Source: Bacteroidota bacterium (GTDB taxonomy: Bacteria; Bacteroidota; Bacteroidia; Chitinophagales; Chitinophagaceae). Taken from it: 64,000 nt of DNA. Made by a program: the position numbers and the translations under genes. The DNA lies in contig JAFDXX010000012.1 of NCBI GenBank assembly GCA_018267705.1, positions 115,779-179,778 of the forward strand, read 5' to 3'. Below the pieces are notes generated by a model. The model was not told where the DNA came from, made no database searches, and was given only the letters and a program-made list of their open reading frames with translations. Numbering within the stretch: the first letter of the stretch is position 1; every line of letters begins with the position of its first letter. Shown here piece after piece: positions 8,468-16,656 of this stretch.

Positions 8468-10897
8468 ATGAAAAAAATATTTATAGCACTTGCCGTTATT
8501 ACAGCACTCACTACCAAAGCACAAACCCTACAACAATTAGAAGACTCCAGAGTTAAATTACCCAACGGATGGAGCTTAACGCCTATTGGCAAAAATTTAC
8601 CTTTAGGAGATTTACCTTTAAATATAGTTGTAAGCAAAAGCAAAAAATATATTGCCGTTACCAACAATGGGCAAAGCACACAAAGTATAGAACTGTTTGA
8701 TGCTAAAAAAGAAATATTGTTAGATAGTATTAATATTCAAAAAAGCTGGTACGGCCTATGTTTCAGTAAAGATGAAAAATATTTATATGCTGCCGGCGGA
8801 CATGATAATTGGATTTTAAAATACGCAATTAACAATAATAAACTTCAATTAATTGATTCAATAATTCTTGGCAAAAAATGGCCAAATAAAATTGGGCCAT
8901 CAGGCATAGCTATAGATGATAACGCACAAATTTTATATGTTGTAACACGAGAAGATAAATTATTATACATCATCAATCTTTCAAACCATCAAATAATCAA
9001 TAAAATAGAATTGGGAGCAGAAGCCTACGCCTGCCAACTTTCAAACAATAAAGCCACTTTATATATTTCTGCATGGGGTGCAGATAAGGTTTTGTTTTTT
9101 GATGTTGCCACACAAACCATTCAAAAAGAAATTGCAGTAGGCGACAATCCCAATGAAATTTGTTTAAGTAAAAACAATAAATATTTATATGTTGCCAATG
9201 CTAACGACAATTCGGTAAGTGTAATAGATATTGCTGCACAAAAAGTTATTGAAACATTAAATGCTGCATTATACCCCAATGCACCCAGCGGCTCTACCAG
9301 TAATGGCGTTGCACTTAGTGATGATGAAAAAACATTATATGTTGCCAATGCCGATAATAATTGCTTAACCGTTTTTGATATTAGCACACCGGGCAAAAGC
9401 AAATCAAAAGGTTTTATTCCGGTTGGTTGGTACCCTACCAATGTAAAAATTATTGGCAAGAAAATTTTTGTAAGCAATGGTAAAGGTTTAACATCAATGG
9501 CAAACCCTAACGGTCCCGGTCCATACAAACCAAGAGAAAGCGTTACCTACCAAGGAGGAGATTTAACTAAACCCCAAGAAGTACAATATATTGGTGGATT
9601 ATTTAAAGGCACATTAAGTATTATTAATGAACCTAACGAAAAACAATTAAGTATTTATTCTCAGGCAGTATATCACAACACTCCTTACACAAAAGAAAAA
9701 GAAATAAATGCAGGCGGAGAAAAAGGCAATCCTATTCCTATGAAAGTAGGAGATACTTCACCAATTAAATATATTTTTTATATAATAAAAGAGAATAGAA
9801 CGTACGATCAAGTATTAGGAGATGTAAAAGGCGGTAACGGAGATACCAGTTTAGTTTTATTTGGAGAACATTACACACCGAACCTACATAAAATTGTAAA
9901 AGATTTTGTGTTGCTCGATAATTTTTATTGTGATGCAGAAGTAAGTGCCGATGGGCATAATTGGAGCATGGGTGCTTATGCAACAGATTATTTAGAAAAA
10001 ACTTGGCCAAGTAGTTATGGCGGCAGAGGCGGCACTTACGATGCAGAAGGCAGAAGGCCTATTGCTAATAATAAAGCAGGTTTTATTTGGGATTTATGTA
10101 AACGCAATAATATTACCTACCGCAGTTATGGAGAATTTGCCGATAAAGCAGATAAACCCAATATTGCCGTTTTAAAAAAACATACTGCACAACATTATAC
10201 AGGATGGGATTTGAGCACCAGAGATACTACACGTTTTTATCAATGGCAAAAAGATTTTGATTCGTTACTAAACATTAACGCTGTTCCTCAATTTAATACC
10301 GTGCGTTTTGGAAACGATCATACAGAAGGTTTAAAAATAGGAAGACCTACCCCTTATGCTCATGCCGCCGATAATGATTTAGCAGTTGGCTTATTTATAG
10401 AATATTTAAGCCACAGTAAAATATGGAATGAAAGTGCTGTATTTATTGTAGAAGATGATGCACAAAACGGACCAGACCATGTTGATGCACACCGAAGTAC
10501 TGCATATATTATAAGCCCTTATGTAAAAAGAAATTTTATAGATCACAGCATGTACTCAACTTCATCTGTACTTAGAACAATGGAATTAATTTTAGGAATG
10601 CCACCTATGACTCAGTACGATGCAGCCGCCAATTCAATGTGGCGTAGCTTTACAAACCAACCCAATTTTTCTGCTTATACACACTTAGCCAGCAACGTTA
10701 ATTTAAACGATAAAACTACCCAAAAAAACACCGCAGCATTAATGAGTGAAAAATTAGATTTTAGTAAAGAAGATAACGTACCCGATTTGGTTTTTAATAA
10801 CGTGTTATGGTTAGGTTTAAAAGGAACTTTAGCACCCGCACCCGCAAGAGCAGCATTTGTAAAATTGAATAAAAAGAAAAAAGATGATGATGATTAA
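8468..10897 (+). CDS. Exported bifunctional YncE-like beta-propeller / phosphoesterase family protein
   Basis: This 809-aa protein has a signal peptide (ends about residue 18, ALTTKA). Roughly residues 50-330 form a seven-bladed YVTN-type propeller, with repeated blades such as KYLYVANANDNSVSVIDI and KTLYVANADNNCLTVFDI. The C-terminal half belongs to the phosphoesterase/alkaline-phosphatase superfamily: IKENRTYDQVLGDVKGG carries the metal-binding start, followed by HNWSMGAYATDYLEKTWP and VEDDAQNGPDHVDAHRST. It is probably periplasmic or surface-exposed and hydrolyses phosphate esters of unknown identity. The C-terminus ends in a lysine run followed by four Asp, with no type IX sorting domain. 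It converges with aguA. Confidence 0.87.
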   Translation: MKKIFIALAVITALTTKAQTLQQLEDSRVKLPNGWSLTPIGKNLPLGDLPLNIVVSKSKKYIAVTNNGQSTQSIELFDAKKEILLDSINIQKSWYGLCFSKDEKYLYAAGGHDNWILKYAINNNKLQLIDSIILGKKWPNKIGPSGIAIDDNAQILYVVTREDKLLYIINLSNHQIINKIELGAEAYACQLSNNKATLYISAWGADKVLFFDVATQTIQKEIAVGDNPNEICLSKNNKYLYVANANDNSVSVIDIAAQKVIETLNAALYPNAPSGSTSNGVALSDDEKTLYVANADNNCLTVFDISTPGKSKSKGFIPVGWYPTNVKIIGKKIFVSNGKGLTSMANPNGPGPYKPRESVTYQGGDLTKPQEVQYIGGLFKGTLSIINEPNEKQLSIYSQAVYHNTPYTKEKEINAGGEKGNPIPMKVGDTSPIKYIFYIIKENRTYDQVLGDVKGGNGDTSLVLFGEHYTPNLHKIVKDFVLLDNFYCDAEVSADGHNWSMGAYATDYLEKTWPSSYGGRGGTYDAEGRRPIANNKAGFIWDLCKRNNITYRSYGEFADKADKPNIAVLKKHTAQHYTGWDLSTRDTTRFYQWQKDFDSLLNINAVPQFNTVRFGNDHTEGLKIGRPTPYAHAADNDLAVGLFIEYLSHSKIWNESAVFIVEDDAQNGPDHVDAHRSTAYIISPYVKRNFIDHSMYSTSSVLRTMELILGMPPMTQYDAAANSMWRSFTNQPNFSAYTHLASNVNLNDKTTQKNTAALMSEKLDFSKEDNVPDLVFNNVLWLGLKGTLAPAPARAAFVKLNKKKKDDDD

Positions 10898-10930
10898 TTA
10901 TTGAATTATCCTCTTTTAAATTAATGCTAT

Positions 10931-10983
10931 AAAAAATAGGCTTAGTTGATGTTGTGGTAAAACACTAACACCAACTAAGCTAT
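10931..10983 (-). terminator. Terminator hairpin after aguA
   Basis: A long imperfect inverted repeat (cttagttg on the left, caactaag on the right, each extended with small bulges) lies between convergent genes. On the minus strand it is followed by ATTTTTTATA, so it best serves aguA. It could also stop the propeller/phosphoesterase transcript. Confidence 0.6.
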
Positions 10984-10996
10984 TCAACAAAAATTT

Positions 10997-12082
10997 TTAT
11001 CCCTTTGGCTCTTGCTGGCTTAAACAATGAAAACTTCCCAAGCCCCAAATAATATCGGTTGAATCTATACCAATTACATCTCTGTCTTTAAATGCAGATT
11101 GAATAATTTGTAATGCTTTATCATCTTTATTACAACGAAAAGTAGGCACAATTACGTACTCGTTACATATATAAAAATTAGCGTAAGATGCAGGTAACCG
11201 TTGCTCTTCATACACAACTGCATTGGGCATTGGCAATTCAATAATGTTTAACTGTTTACCGTTTAATAAACGCATTTGTTGCAATTGTTTTAAATTCTTT
11301 TGCAGCAAATTATAATTTTCATCTTGTTTGTTTTCTTCAATAACAGTAATTACTGTATCAGCATTTACAAAACGAACTGTATCGTCAATATGTCCATCGG
11401 TATCATCTCCTACAATTCCTTCCGCTACCCAAAGAATTTGTTCAACACCATAATAATTTATTAAATATTCTTCAATTTGTTGTTGGGTTAAATGCGGGTT
11501 TCGGTTAGGGTTTAATAAACATGCAGTTGATGTGAGCAACGTTCCTTCTCCATTAAATTCTACAGAACCACCTTCCATTATTATTTGGGGTTCAAATACT
11601 AATAAATCATAATGTTTACCAATTAATGTTGGAATGATATCATCAAAATCATACGGTGGATATTTATTTCCCCATGCATTGTAATCCCAATCTATAATAG
11701 CTTTTTTACCTTTTATTTTTTTGTTGAGAAGAAAAGCAGGACCATGATCTCTACACCAAGCATCGTTGGTTGGGTGAAAAAAGAATTCAATATTTTTTAA
11801 ATCTGCATCGGTTTTTTCAATATGCGATAAAGCAAAGTTTTTCATGGCTTCATCAGCAACATTAATTCTCACTTTTTCGCTAAATGATAAGTACTGAATA
11901 AACTCGGTATAAGGTGCATAAATAGTTTCTATTTTACCGGGCCAACTTTCTTCTTTATGCGGCCAACTTAACCAAGTTGCTTCATGCTTTGCAAATTCTG
12001 CAGGAAAATAGTAACCTAAATCTTTGGGTTTAAGTAGTCGAGAGGTAAGGAAATCGGTAAATCCGGAAAGCGATGAATTCAT
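10997..12082 (-). CDS. aguA: Agmatine deiminase
   Basis: This 361-aa protein of the peptidylarginine-deiminase fold has GYYFPAEFAKHEATWLSWPH near the start, the NDAWCRDHGP motif, EGGSVEFNGEG, GIVGDDTDGHIDDTVRFV with the catalytic His, and a C-terminal GLGSFHCLSQQEP holding the catalytic Cys. It converts agmatine to N-carbamoylputrescine. aguB, the next enzyme, is 70 nt upstream on the same strand, so the pair gives a complete agmatine-to-putrescine route. The first 20 or so residues are not part of the conserved domain; no better internal start is visible. Confidence 0.95.
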   Translation of the reverse strand: MNSSLSGFTDFLTSRLLKPKDLGYYFPAEFAKHEATWLSWPHKEESWPGKIETIYAPYTEFIQYLSFSEKVRINVADEAMKNFALSHIEKTDADLKNIEFFFHPTNDAWCRDHGPAFLLNKKIKGKKAIIDWDYNAWGNKYPPYDFDDIIPTLIGKHYDLLVFEPQIIMEGGSVEFNGEGTLLTSTACLLNPNRNPHLTQQQIEEYLINYYGVEQILWVAEGIVGDDTDGHIDDTVRFVNADTVITVIEENKQDENYNLLQKNLKQLQQMRLLNGKQLNIIELPMPNAVVYEEQRLPASYANFYICNEYVIVPTFRCNKDDKALQIIQSAFKDRDVIGIDSTDIIWGLGSFHCLSQQEPKG

Positions 12083-12152
12083 TATTTATTTTATAACTTT
12101 TGTTGTTTGAATATTTTTAATTAGAAGATATTTTTTCTTTCAATCTTTCAAG

Positions 12153-13028
12153 TTATTCTTCATCAATAAATCTTTTTGTAATAGGTTGGTAAGAATCAAT
12201 TCTTCTATCTCGCATAAATGGCCAATGTGTTCTGTAATTATCTGTTTTTTTAGTATCTATTTCTATAACAGCAATTTCTTCATTTTCATGAGATGCTTTG
12301 TACAAAAGCGTTCCAAAAGGGTTGCTTACAAAACTTCCACCCCAAAATTTCATTAATCCGTTTTGTTCAAAACCTACTCTGTTTACAGAAACAACATGTA
12401 CACCATTGGCAACTGCATGACTGCGTTGTATGGTTTGCCATGCATTGTATTGTTCTGTATTGGTTGCTTCATCTTGATTGGTAGCCCAACCAATTGCTGT
12501 TGGATAAAATAAAATTTCGGCACCCATTAATGCTGTAATTCTTGCTGCTTCAGGATACCATTGATCCCAACATATTAGCACACCTATTGTTGCAAATTTT
12601 GTTTTGAAAGTTTTATAACCTAAATCACCGGGAGTAAAATAAAATTTTTCGTAAAATGCAGGATCATCGGGAATATGCATTTTTCTGTACTTACCTAAAT
12701 AAGTTCCATCTGCATCTATTACAGCTGTTGTGTTGTGATACAAACCTTGCGTTCTTTTTTCAAATAAAGAAGCAATGATAACCACTCCTAATTCTTTTGC
12801 AAGTGCACACAATACATTTGTACTTTCTCCGGGAATACTTTCGGCTAATTTAAAGTTTTCGTAATCTTCAACATCGCAGAAGTATAGTGATGTAAACAAT
12901 TCTTGCAAGCAAACTATTTGTGCTCCTTTTGCGGCAGCTTCTTTTGTTTTTTGAATAGCTTTTTGCAGATTGGTAGTTTTATCTGCTACGCAACTCATTT
13001 GTACTAAGCCTACTTGAACTTTACTCAT
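12153..13028 (-). CDS. aguB: N-carbamoylputrescine amidase
   Basis: This 291-aa nitrilase-superfamily enzyme shows the Glu-Lys-Cys triad: LQELFTS, KYRKMHIPDDP and GVLICWDQWYPEAAR. YEKFYFTPGDLG and the C-terminal THWPFMRDRRIDSY are typical of AguB. It hydrolyses N-carbamoylputrescine to putrescine, CO2 and ammonia. It precedes aguA on the same strand, so they probably form an operon. An exact -7 box lies 18 nt before the start. Confidence 0.96.
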   Translation of the reverse strand: MSKVQVGLVQMSCVADKTTNLQKAIQKTKEAAAKGAQIVCLQELFTSLYFCDVEDYENFKLAESIPGESTNVLCALAKELGVVIIASLFEKRTQGLYHNTTAVIDADGTYLGKYRKMHIPDDPAFYEKFYFTPGDLGYKTFKTKFATIGVLICWDQWYPEAARITALMGAEILFYPTAIGWATNQDEATNTEQYNAWQTIQRSHAVANGVHVVSVNRVGFEQNGLMKFWGGSFVSNPFGTLLYKASHENEEIAVIEIDTKKTDNYRTHWPFMRDRRIDSYQPITKRFIDEE

Positions 13029-13045
13029 AATTAAATTTTGCTTTG

Positions 13046-13053
13046 CAAAAATA
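13046..13053 (-). promoter_or_regulatory. Candidate -7 promoter box of aguB-aguA
   Basis: Minus-strand TATTTTTG matches TAnnTTTG exactly. The nearest TTG upstream is 25 nt away, longer than usual. Confidence 0.4.
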
Positions 13054-13114
13054 CTATTTGCATAATGTATTGTTTAACCAAGTGGTTATATTAATAATTT
13101 ATTTTTTTAAGAAG

Positions 13115-14446
13115 TTATCGTTTACCCATCATACCCTTCATTCCCGGAAAACCACCCATTGGCATTTTATTCATCATACTCATCATTTTTTTCATTTGTT
13201 CAAACTGTTTCATAAAAGCATTTACTTCATTCAAATCTTTTCCGCTTCCTTTAGCAATGCGTTGTTTTCTTTTAGCATCTAATAAATCGGGGTTGCTTCT
13301 TTCTGCAGGTGTCATGCTTTGTATAATGGCTTCAATTCCTTTAAAACTATCGTTACTTACATCTACATCTTTAATGGCTTTACCAACGCCGGGTATCATT
13401 CCCATTAAATCTTTCAGGTTGCCCATTTTTTTAATTTGTTGCAGTTGGTCTAAAAAATCCTGAAAATCAAATTGGTTTTTTCTAATTTTCTTTTCTAATT
13501 TTTTTGCTTGTTCTTCATCGTATTGCTGTTGTGCTTTTTCAACCAAGCTGGCAATATCACCCATGCCTAAAATACGTTGTGCCATTCTATCGGGATAGAA
13601 GATATCTAACGTATCCATTTTTTCGCCACTGCTCATAAACTTAATGGGTTTATTTACAGTGTATTTAATTGAAAGGGCAGCACCGCCGCGTGTATCTCCA
13701 TCTAATTTTGTAAGTACAACGCCGGTAAAATCTAATTTATCATTAAATGCTTTGGCTGTATTTACGGCATCTTGGCCTGTCATACTATCTACTACAAATA
13801 ATATTTCTGTTGGATGCACTGCTGCTTTAATATTGGCAACTTCATTCATCATTATTTCATCAATTGCCAAACGGCCTGCCGTATCTATAATTACAACGTT
13901 TTTGTTTTTTGATTTAGCTTCTTTAATGGCATTTTGTGCAATAAGCACTGCATCTTTTGTTTCGGGTTCTTTATAAATATCTACACCAATTTGTTCTGCC
14001 AAAACAGTTAGTTGATCAATGGCTGCGGGGCGATAAATATCTGCCGCAACAACTAAAGGAGATTTTTTTTGAGCTTTTAAATAGTGTGCTAATTTGCCTG
14101 TAAAAGTTGTTTTACCGCTACCTTGTAAACCTGCAATTAAAACAACTGCGGGGTTGCCTGAAACATTAAACTCACTTGCAGTGGTGCCCATTAATTCGGT
14201 TAATTCATCTTGTACAATTTTTACCATTAACTGGCCGGGGCTTACTGCATTTAATACTTTTTCTCCTACGGCTTTTTCTTTTACTTTATCGGTAAATTCT
14301 TTAGCTATTTTAAAGTTTACATCGGCATCTATTAATGCACGGCGAATATCTTTAATAGTATTGGCAACATTAAGGTCGTTAATTCTTGCTTCACCTTTTA
14401 AGTTTTTAAAAGCACTTTCTAATTTCTCGCTAAGATTATTAAACAT
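13115..14446 (-). CDS. ffh: Signal recognition particle GTPase Ffh
   Basis: This 443-aa protein has the N domain (1 to about 90), then the G domain with GLQGSGKTT (106-114), VVAADIYRPAAIDQL, DTAGRLAID and TKLDGDTRGGAAL. The methionine-rich M domain ends MMSMMNKMPMGGFPGMKGMM, as expected for signal-peptide and 4.5S RNA binding. Ffh targets nascent membrane and secretory proteins to the Sec translocon through FtsY. It lies 90 nt behind the sigma-factor gene, separated by a hairpin and an exact -7 box, so it probably has its own promoter. The 4.5S RNA gene is not in the window. Confidence 0.98.
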   Translation of the reverse strand: MFNNLSEKLESAFKNLKGEARINDLNVANTIKDIRRALIDADVNFKIAKEFTDKVKEKAVGEKVLNAVSPGQLMVKIVQDELTELMGTTASEFNVSGNPAVVLIAGLQGSGKTTFTGKLAHYLKAQKKSPLVVAADIYRPAAIDQLTVLAEQIGVDIYKEPETKDAVLIAQNAIKEAKSKNKNVVIIDTAGRLAIDEIMMNEVANIKAAVHPTEILFVVDSMTGQDAVNTAKAFNDKLDFTGVVLTKLDGDTRGGAALSIKYTVNKPIKFMSSGEKMDTLDIFYPDRMAQRILGMGDIASLVEKAQQQYDEEQAKKLEKKIRKNQFDFQDFLDQLQQIKKMGNLKDLMGMIPGVGKAIKDVDVSNDSFKGIEAIIQSMTPAERSNPDLLDAKRKQRIAKGSGKDLNEVNAFMKQFEQMKKMMSMMNKMPMGGFPGMKGMMGKR

Positions 14447-14475
14447 AGTTTTTACTTACAATTATTATAAAACAA

Positions 14476-14507
14476 AAAGTGAACAAAGTGTAAGCTTTAT
14501 TCACTTT
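14476..14507 (-). terminator. Strong hairpin between the sigma-factor gene and ffh (terminator or ffh leader structure)
   Basis: A 13-bp stem with one G-T wobble (14476-14488 with 14495-14507) and a 6-nt loop. On the minus strand it is followed by TTGTTTTATAAT. It can end the sigma-factor transcript. If the -7 box at 14515-14522 is used, the ffh message would begin right at this hairpin. Confidence 0.6.
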
Positions 14508-14514
14508 AAAAATG

Positions 14515-14522
14515 CAAATATA
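14515..14522 (-). promoter_or_regulatory. Candidate -7 promoter box of ffh
   Basis: Minus-strand TATATTTG matches TAnnTTTG exactly, just past the sigma-factor stop codon. It predicts a start near 14508 and a leader of about 60 nt. There is no TTG at the usual distance. Confidence 0.42.
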
Positions 14523-14536
14523 ATGTTGTAACGGTT

Positions 14537-15409
14537 TTATCCGAGATAAACTCTTAATTGGCGGCAACGGCTGGTTGAGCGTAATTTATTAATAGCGTTA
14601 TCTTTTATTTGTCTTACTCTTTCTCTTGTTAAATTAAATCTTGCACCTATATCTTCTAAACTTAAAGCATTGCCTGTACCAATACCAAAAAAGTAACACA
14701 ATACTTCTCGTTGTTTTGGGGTTAATGATAGCATGCTGCGTTGTACTTCTTGCCTTAACGATTCATGGTGTGCTAATTTTTCATCGGCTCTTTCGGCATT
14801 GTCATTAATCATTACATCTATTAATGTGGTATCATCTCCTTCACTTAAAGGTGTATCTATACTTATATGTCTTGTATTTACACTTATGGTTGCCGATATT
14901 TCTTGTAAATCTGTATCTAATACAAATGCCAACTCTTCTGCACTGGGTTCTCTTTCATACTCTTGTTCTAATTGTTGAATTGTTTTGTTTATTCGGTTGC
15001 TTAATCCTACTTTATTTAAGGGTAAACGTACAATACGACTTTGTTCTGCCAACGCTTGTAAAATGCTTTGCCTTATCCACCATACGGCATAAGAAATAAA
15101 TTTAAATCCTTTGGTTTCATCAAACCTAAGTGCTGCTTTTATTAAGCCTAAGTTACCTTCGTTAATTAAATCGGGCAATGTTAAACCTTGGTTTTGGTAT
15201 TGTTTTGCAACCGAAACCACAAATCTTAAGTTGGCTTTTACTAAACGGTGTAATGCATGCTGGTTACCGCTTTTAGAGCTAATAGCTAGTTGTGCTTCTT
15301 CTTCGGGTGTAATTAATTCTACTTTGGCAATTTCTTGCAAATACTTTTCTAAACTTTGGCTTTCGCGGTTAGTGATAGATTTAGAAATTTTGAGCTGACG
15401 CATACTCAT
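14537..15409 (-). CDS. rpoD: Primary RNA polymerase sigma factor (RpoD/SigA type, short Bacteroidota form)
   Basis: This 290-aa sigma-70 protein has region 1.2 ([24 protein letters not shown]). Region 2 has [30 protein letters not shown] and [19 protein letters not shown]. Regions 3 and 4 follow, ending with [16 protein letters not shown] and [17 protein letters not shown]. Region 1.1 is absent, as in the Bacteroidota primary sigma factor that reads TTG/TAnnTTTG promoters; several such boxes occur in this window. The [16 protein letters not shown] opening is the usual one for the group. A 30-bp interrupted palindrome lies about 75 bases upstream. Confidence 0.96.
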   Translation of the reverse strand: MSMRQLKISKSITNRESQSLEKYLQEIAKVELITPEEEAQLAISSKSGNQHALHRLVKANLRFVVSVAKQYQNQGLTLPDLINEGNLGLIKAALRFDETKGFKFISYAVWWIRQSILQALAEQSRIVRLPLNKVGLSNRINKTIQQLEQEYEREPSAEELAFVLDTDLQEISATISVNTRHISIDTPLSEGDDTTLIDVMINDNAERADEKLAHHESLRQEVQRSMLSLTPKQREVLCYFFGIGTGNALSLEDIGARFNLTRERVRQIKDNAINKLRSTSRCRQLRVYLG

Positions 15410-15482
15410 AATACAAGATTTTTTTTGATGTTTGGGTTGTTATCTTAAAACGCAGCGTCTTTAATCACCTCAGCAATTTAAG

Positions 15483-15512
15483 CAACTTGTTTGAAATATT
15501 TGAAACAAGTTG
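15483..15512. promoter_or_regulatory. Interrupted palindrome in the divergent region between the sigma-factor gene and the START-like gene
   Basis: caacttgttt (15483-15492) and aaacaagttg (15503-15512) are exact inverted copies. Between them lies g-aaatattt-g, whose eight central bases are also self-complementary, so 28 of 30 bases are dyad-symmetric. This could be an operator or an RNA hairpin in the sigma-factor leader. No T-run follows it on the minus strand, so it is not a clear terminator. Confidence 0.45.
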
Positions 15513-15522
15513 TAAAAAAAAG

Positions 15523-15552
15523 TTGGCAGCTATAGATTATTTAATATTATTG
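15523..15552 (+). promoter_or_regulatory. Candidate promoter of the START-like gene
   Basis: TTG (15523-15525), 19 nt, then TATTATTG (15545-15552), one mismatch from TAnnTTTG. The start codon is at 15598. Confidence 0.38.
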
Positions 15553-15597
15553 CAGCCCTGAGAAGGTATTTTTTGAATAGAACGAAATGACTTTGAA

Positions 15598-15981
15598 ATG
15601 AATAAAAAACAATTATATACTCTTGAATATAAAGTGCGTTGCTCACCAAGTATATTGTTTGAGTTTTTAAGCACACCCACAGGTTTGCAAGAATGGTTTG
15701 CAGATAAAGTAGATGAATGGGAAGGTGTTTTAAGTTTTAGTTGGGGCGGCGGTACACCTGATAAAGCAAAAATTCTTGATCAAGAAGACGATAAATTTAT
15801 ACGTTACCAATGGTTACATTCTGAAAAAGGAGAATATTTTGAATTTAGAATTGCTACCACAGAAATATCTAATCAAACTATTTTAATTGTTTCTGATTTT
15901 GCAGAAAAATCTGAAATTAAAGATCAAAGCCAATTGTGGGATTACCAGATAAAAGAATTATTTCACAGATTGGGAAGTTAA
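15598..15981 (+). CDS. START-like (SRPBCC/AHSA1) domain protein
   Basis: This 127-aa single-domain protein has the helix-grip pattern: LEYKVRCSPSILFEFLSTP, then GLQEWFADKVDEW, FSWGGGTPDKAKIL, and a C-terminal helix with LWDYQIKELFHRLGS. It is a conserved Bacteroidota protein of unknown ligand, with no signal peptide. It is divergent from the sigma-factor gene. Its last 24 bases overlap the end of the convergent gene at 15958-16542. Function is unknown beyond binding of a hydrophobic ligand, which is inferred from the fold. Confidence 0.85.
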   Translation: MNKKQLYTLEYKVRCSPSILFEFLSTPTGLQEWFADKVDEWEGVLSFSWGGGTPDKAKILDQEDDKFIRYQWLHSEKGEYFEFRIATTEISNQTILIVSDFAEKSEIKDQSQLWDYQIKELFHRLGS

Positions 15982-16542
15982 AACAACTAACTGTTTAAAA
16001 TATATTAAGAAAAATTTTTCTGCATTATTCCACTCACCGAGTGGAATTTTTTTTGCCAATTTAATAAAAGGCAAAGCAGTTATTTCTTCTGCGGTAACTA
16101 ATGAAAGTGGCTTGTAATTGTTTTCTCTAAAATGGTGTTGCCACTCATCTTCATTCAAACATAAAAACCAATCATCTTCACAAAATTGATTCCTTAAATT
16201 TTCAAATTTCAGTTTATATTTTCCTTTTAATTGTAATGTAATACTGAAAAAATTTCCCCACCAAAAAAATGTTCGTATTGCAAAAAAATCTTCATTCTTA
16301 AAATATCGCGGATAATCTAACATTACCCATGGTAACCCTTCATAGTTTTCTCCTCTGTAAATTTTAGGGTTTGTGTTTAAAACTTCTTCAGGTAAATATT
16401 GTTCTACTGCATTTTTTTTGAATGCAGTACTTAAGTTTCCAAACAAAGTATACACTTTATTAATAATACTGTTCTTTGTTAAAATAAAAGAAGCATCTGT
16501 TATCAACTTCATTTCAGCAGGGGAAAGCATTACATTTGCCAT
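15958..16542 (-). CDS. Conserved hypothetical protein
   Basis: This 194-aa protein is soluble, with no signal peptide or membrane segment, and I do not recognise a characterised family. It is rich in Phe, Trp and Tyr (LPWVMLDYPRYF, FFAIRTFFWWGNFFS, DDWFLCLNEDEWQHHF). The intact frame of ordinary composition and the ATG in a divergent intergenic region opposite lptF support a real gene. It shares its last 24 bases with the 3' end of the convergent START-like gene. Confidence 0.75.
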   Translation of the reverse strand: MANVMLSPAEMKLITDASFILTKNSIINKVYTLFGNLSTAFKKNAVEQYLPEEVLNTNPKIYRGENYEGLPWVMLDYPRYFKNEDFFAIRTFFWWGNFFSITLQLKGKYKLKFENLRNQFCEDDWFLCLNEDEWQHHFRENNYKPLSLVTAEEITALPFIKLAKKIPLGEWNNAEKFFLIYFKQLVVLTSQSVK

Positions 16543-16656
16543 GCAATAAAAATAAATATTTTAGCATCATTTCAAAGGTTTATACCTGAGAACTCTAATA
16601 AAAAAGCAATATTGAGCATGAACTTGATATTGCAATAATGAAAGAACTACCATAAC

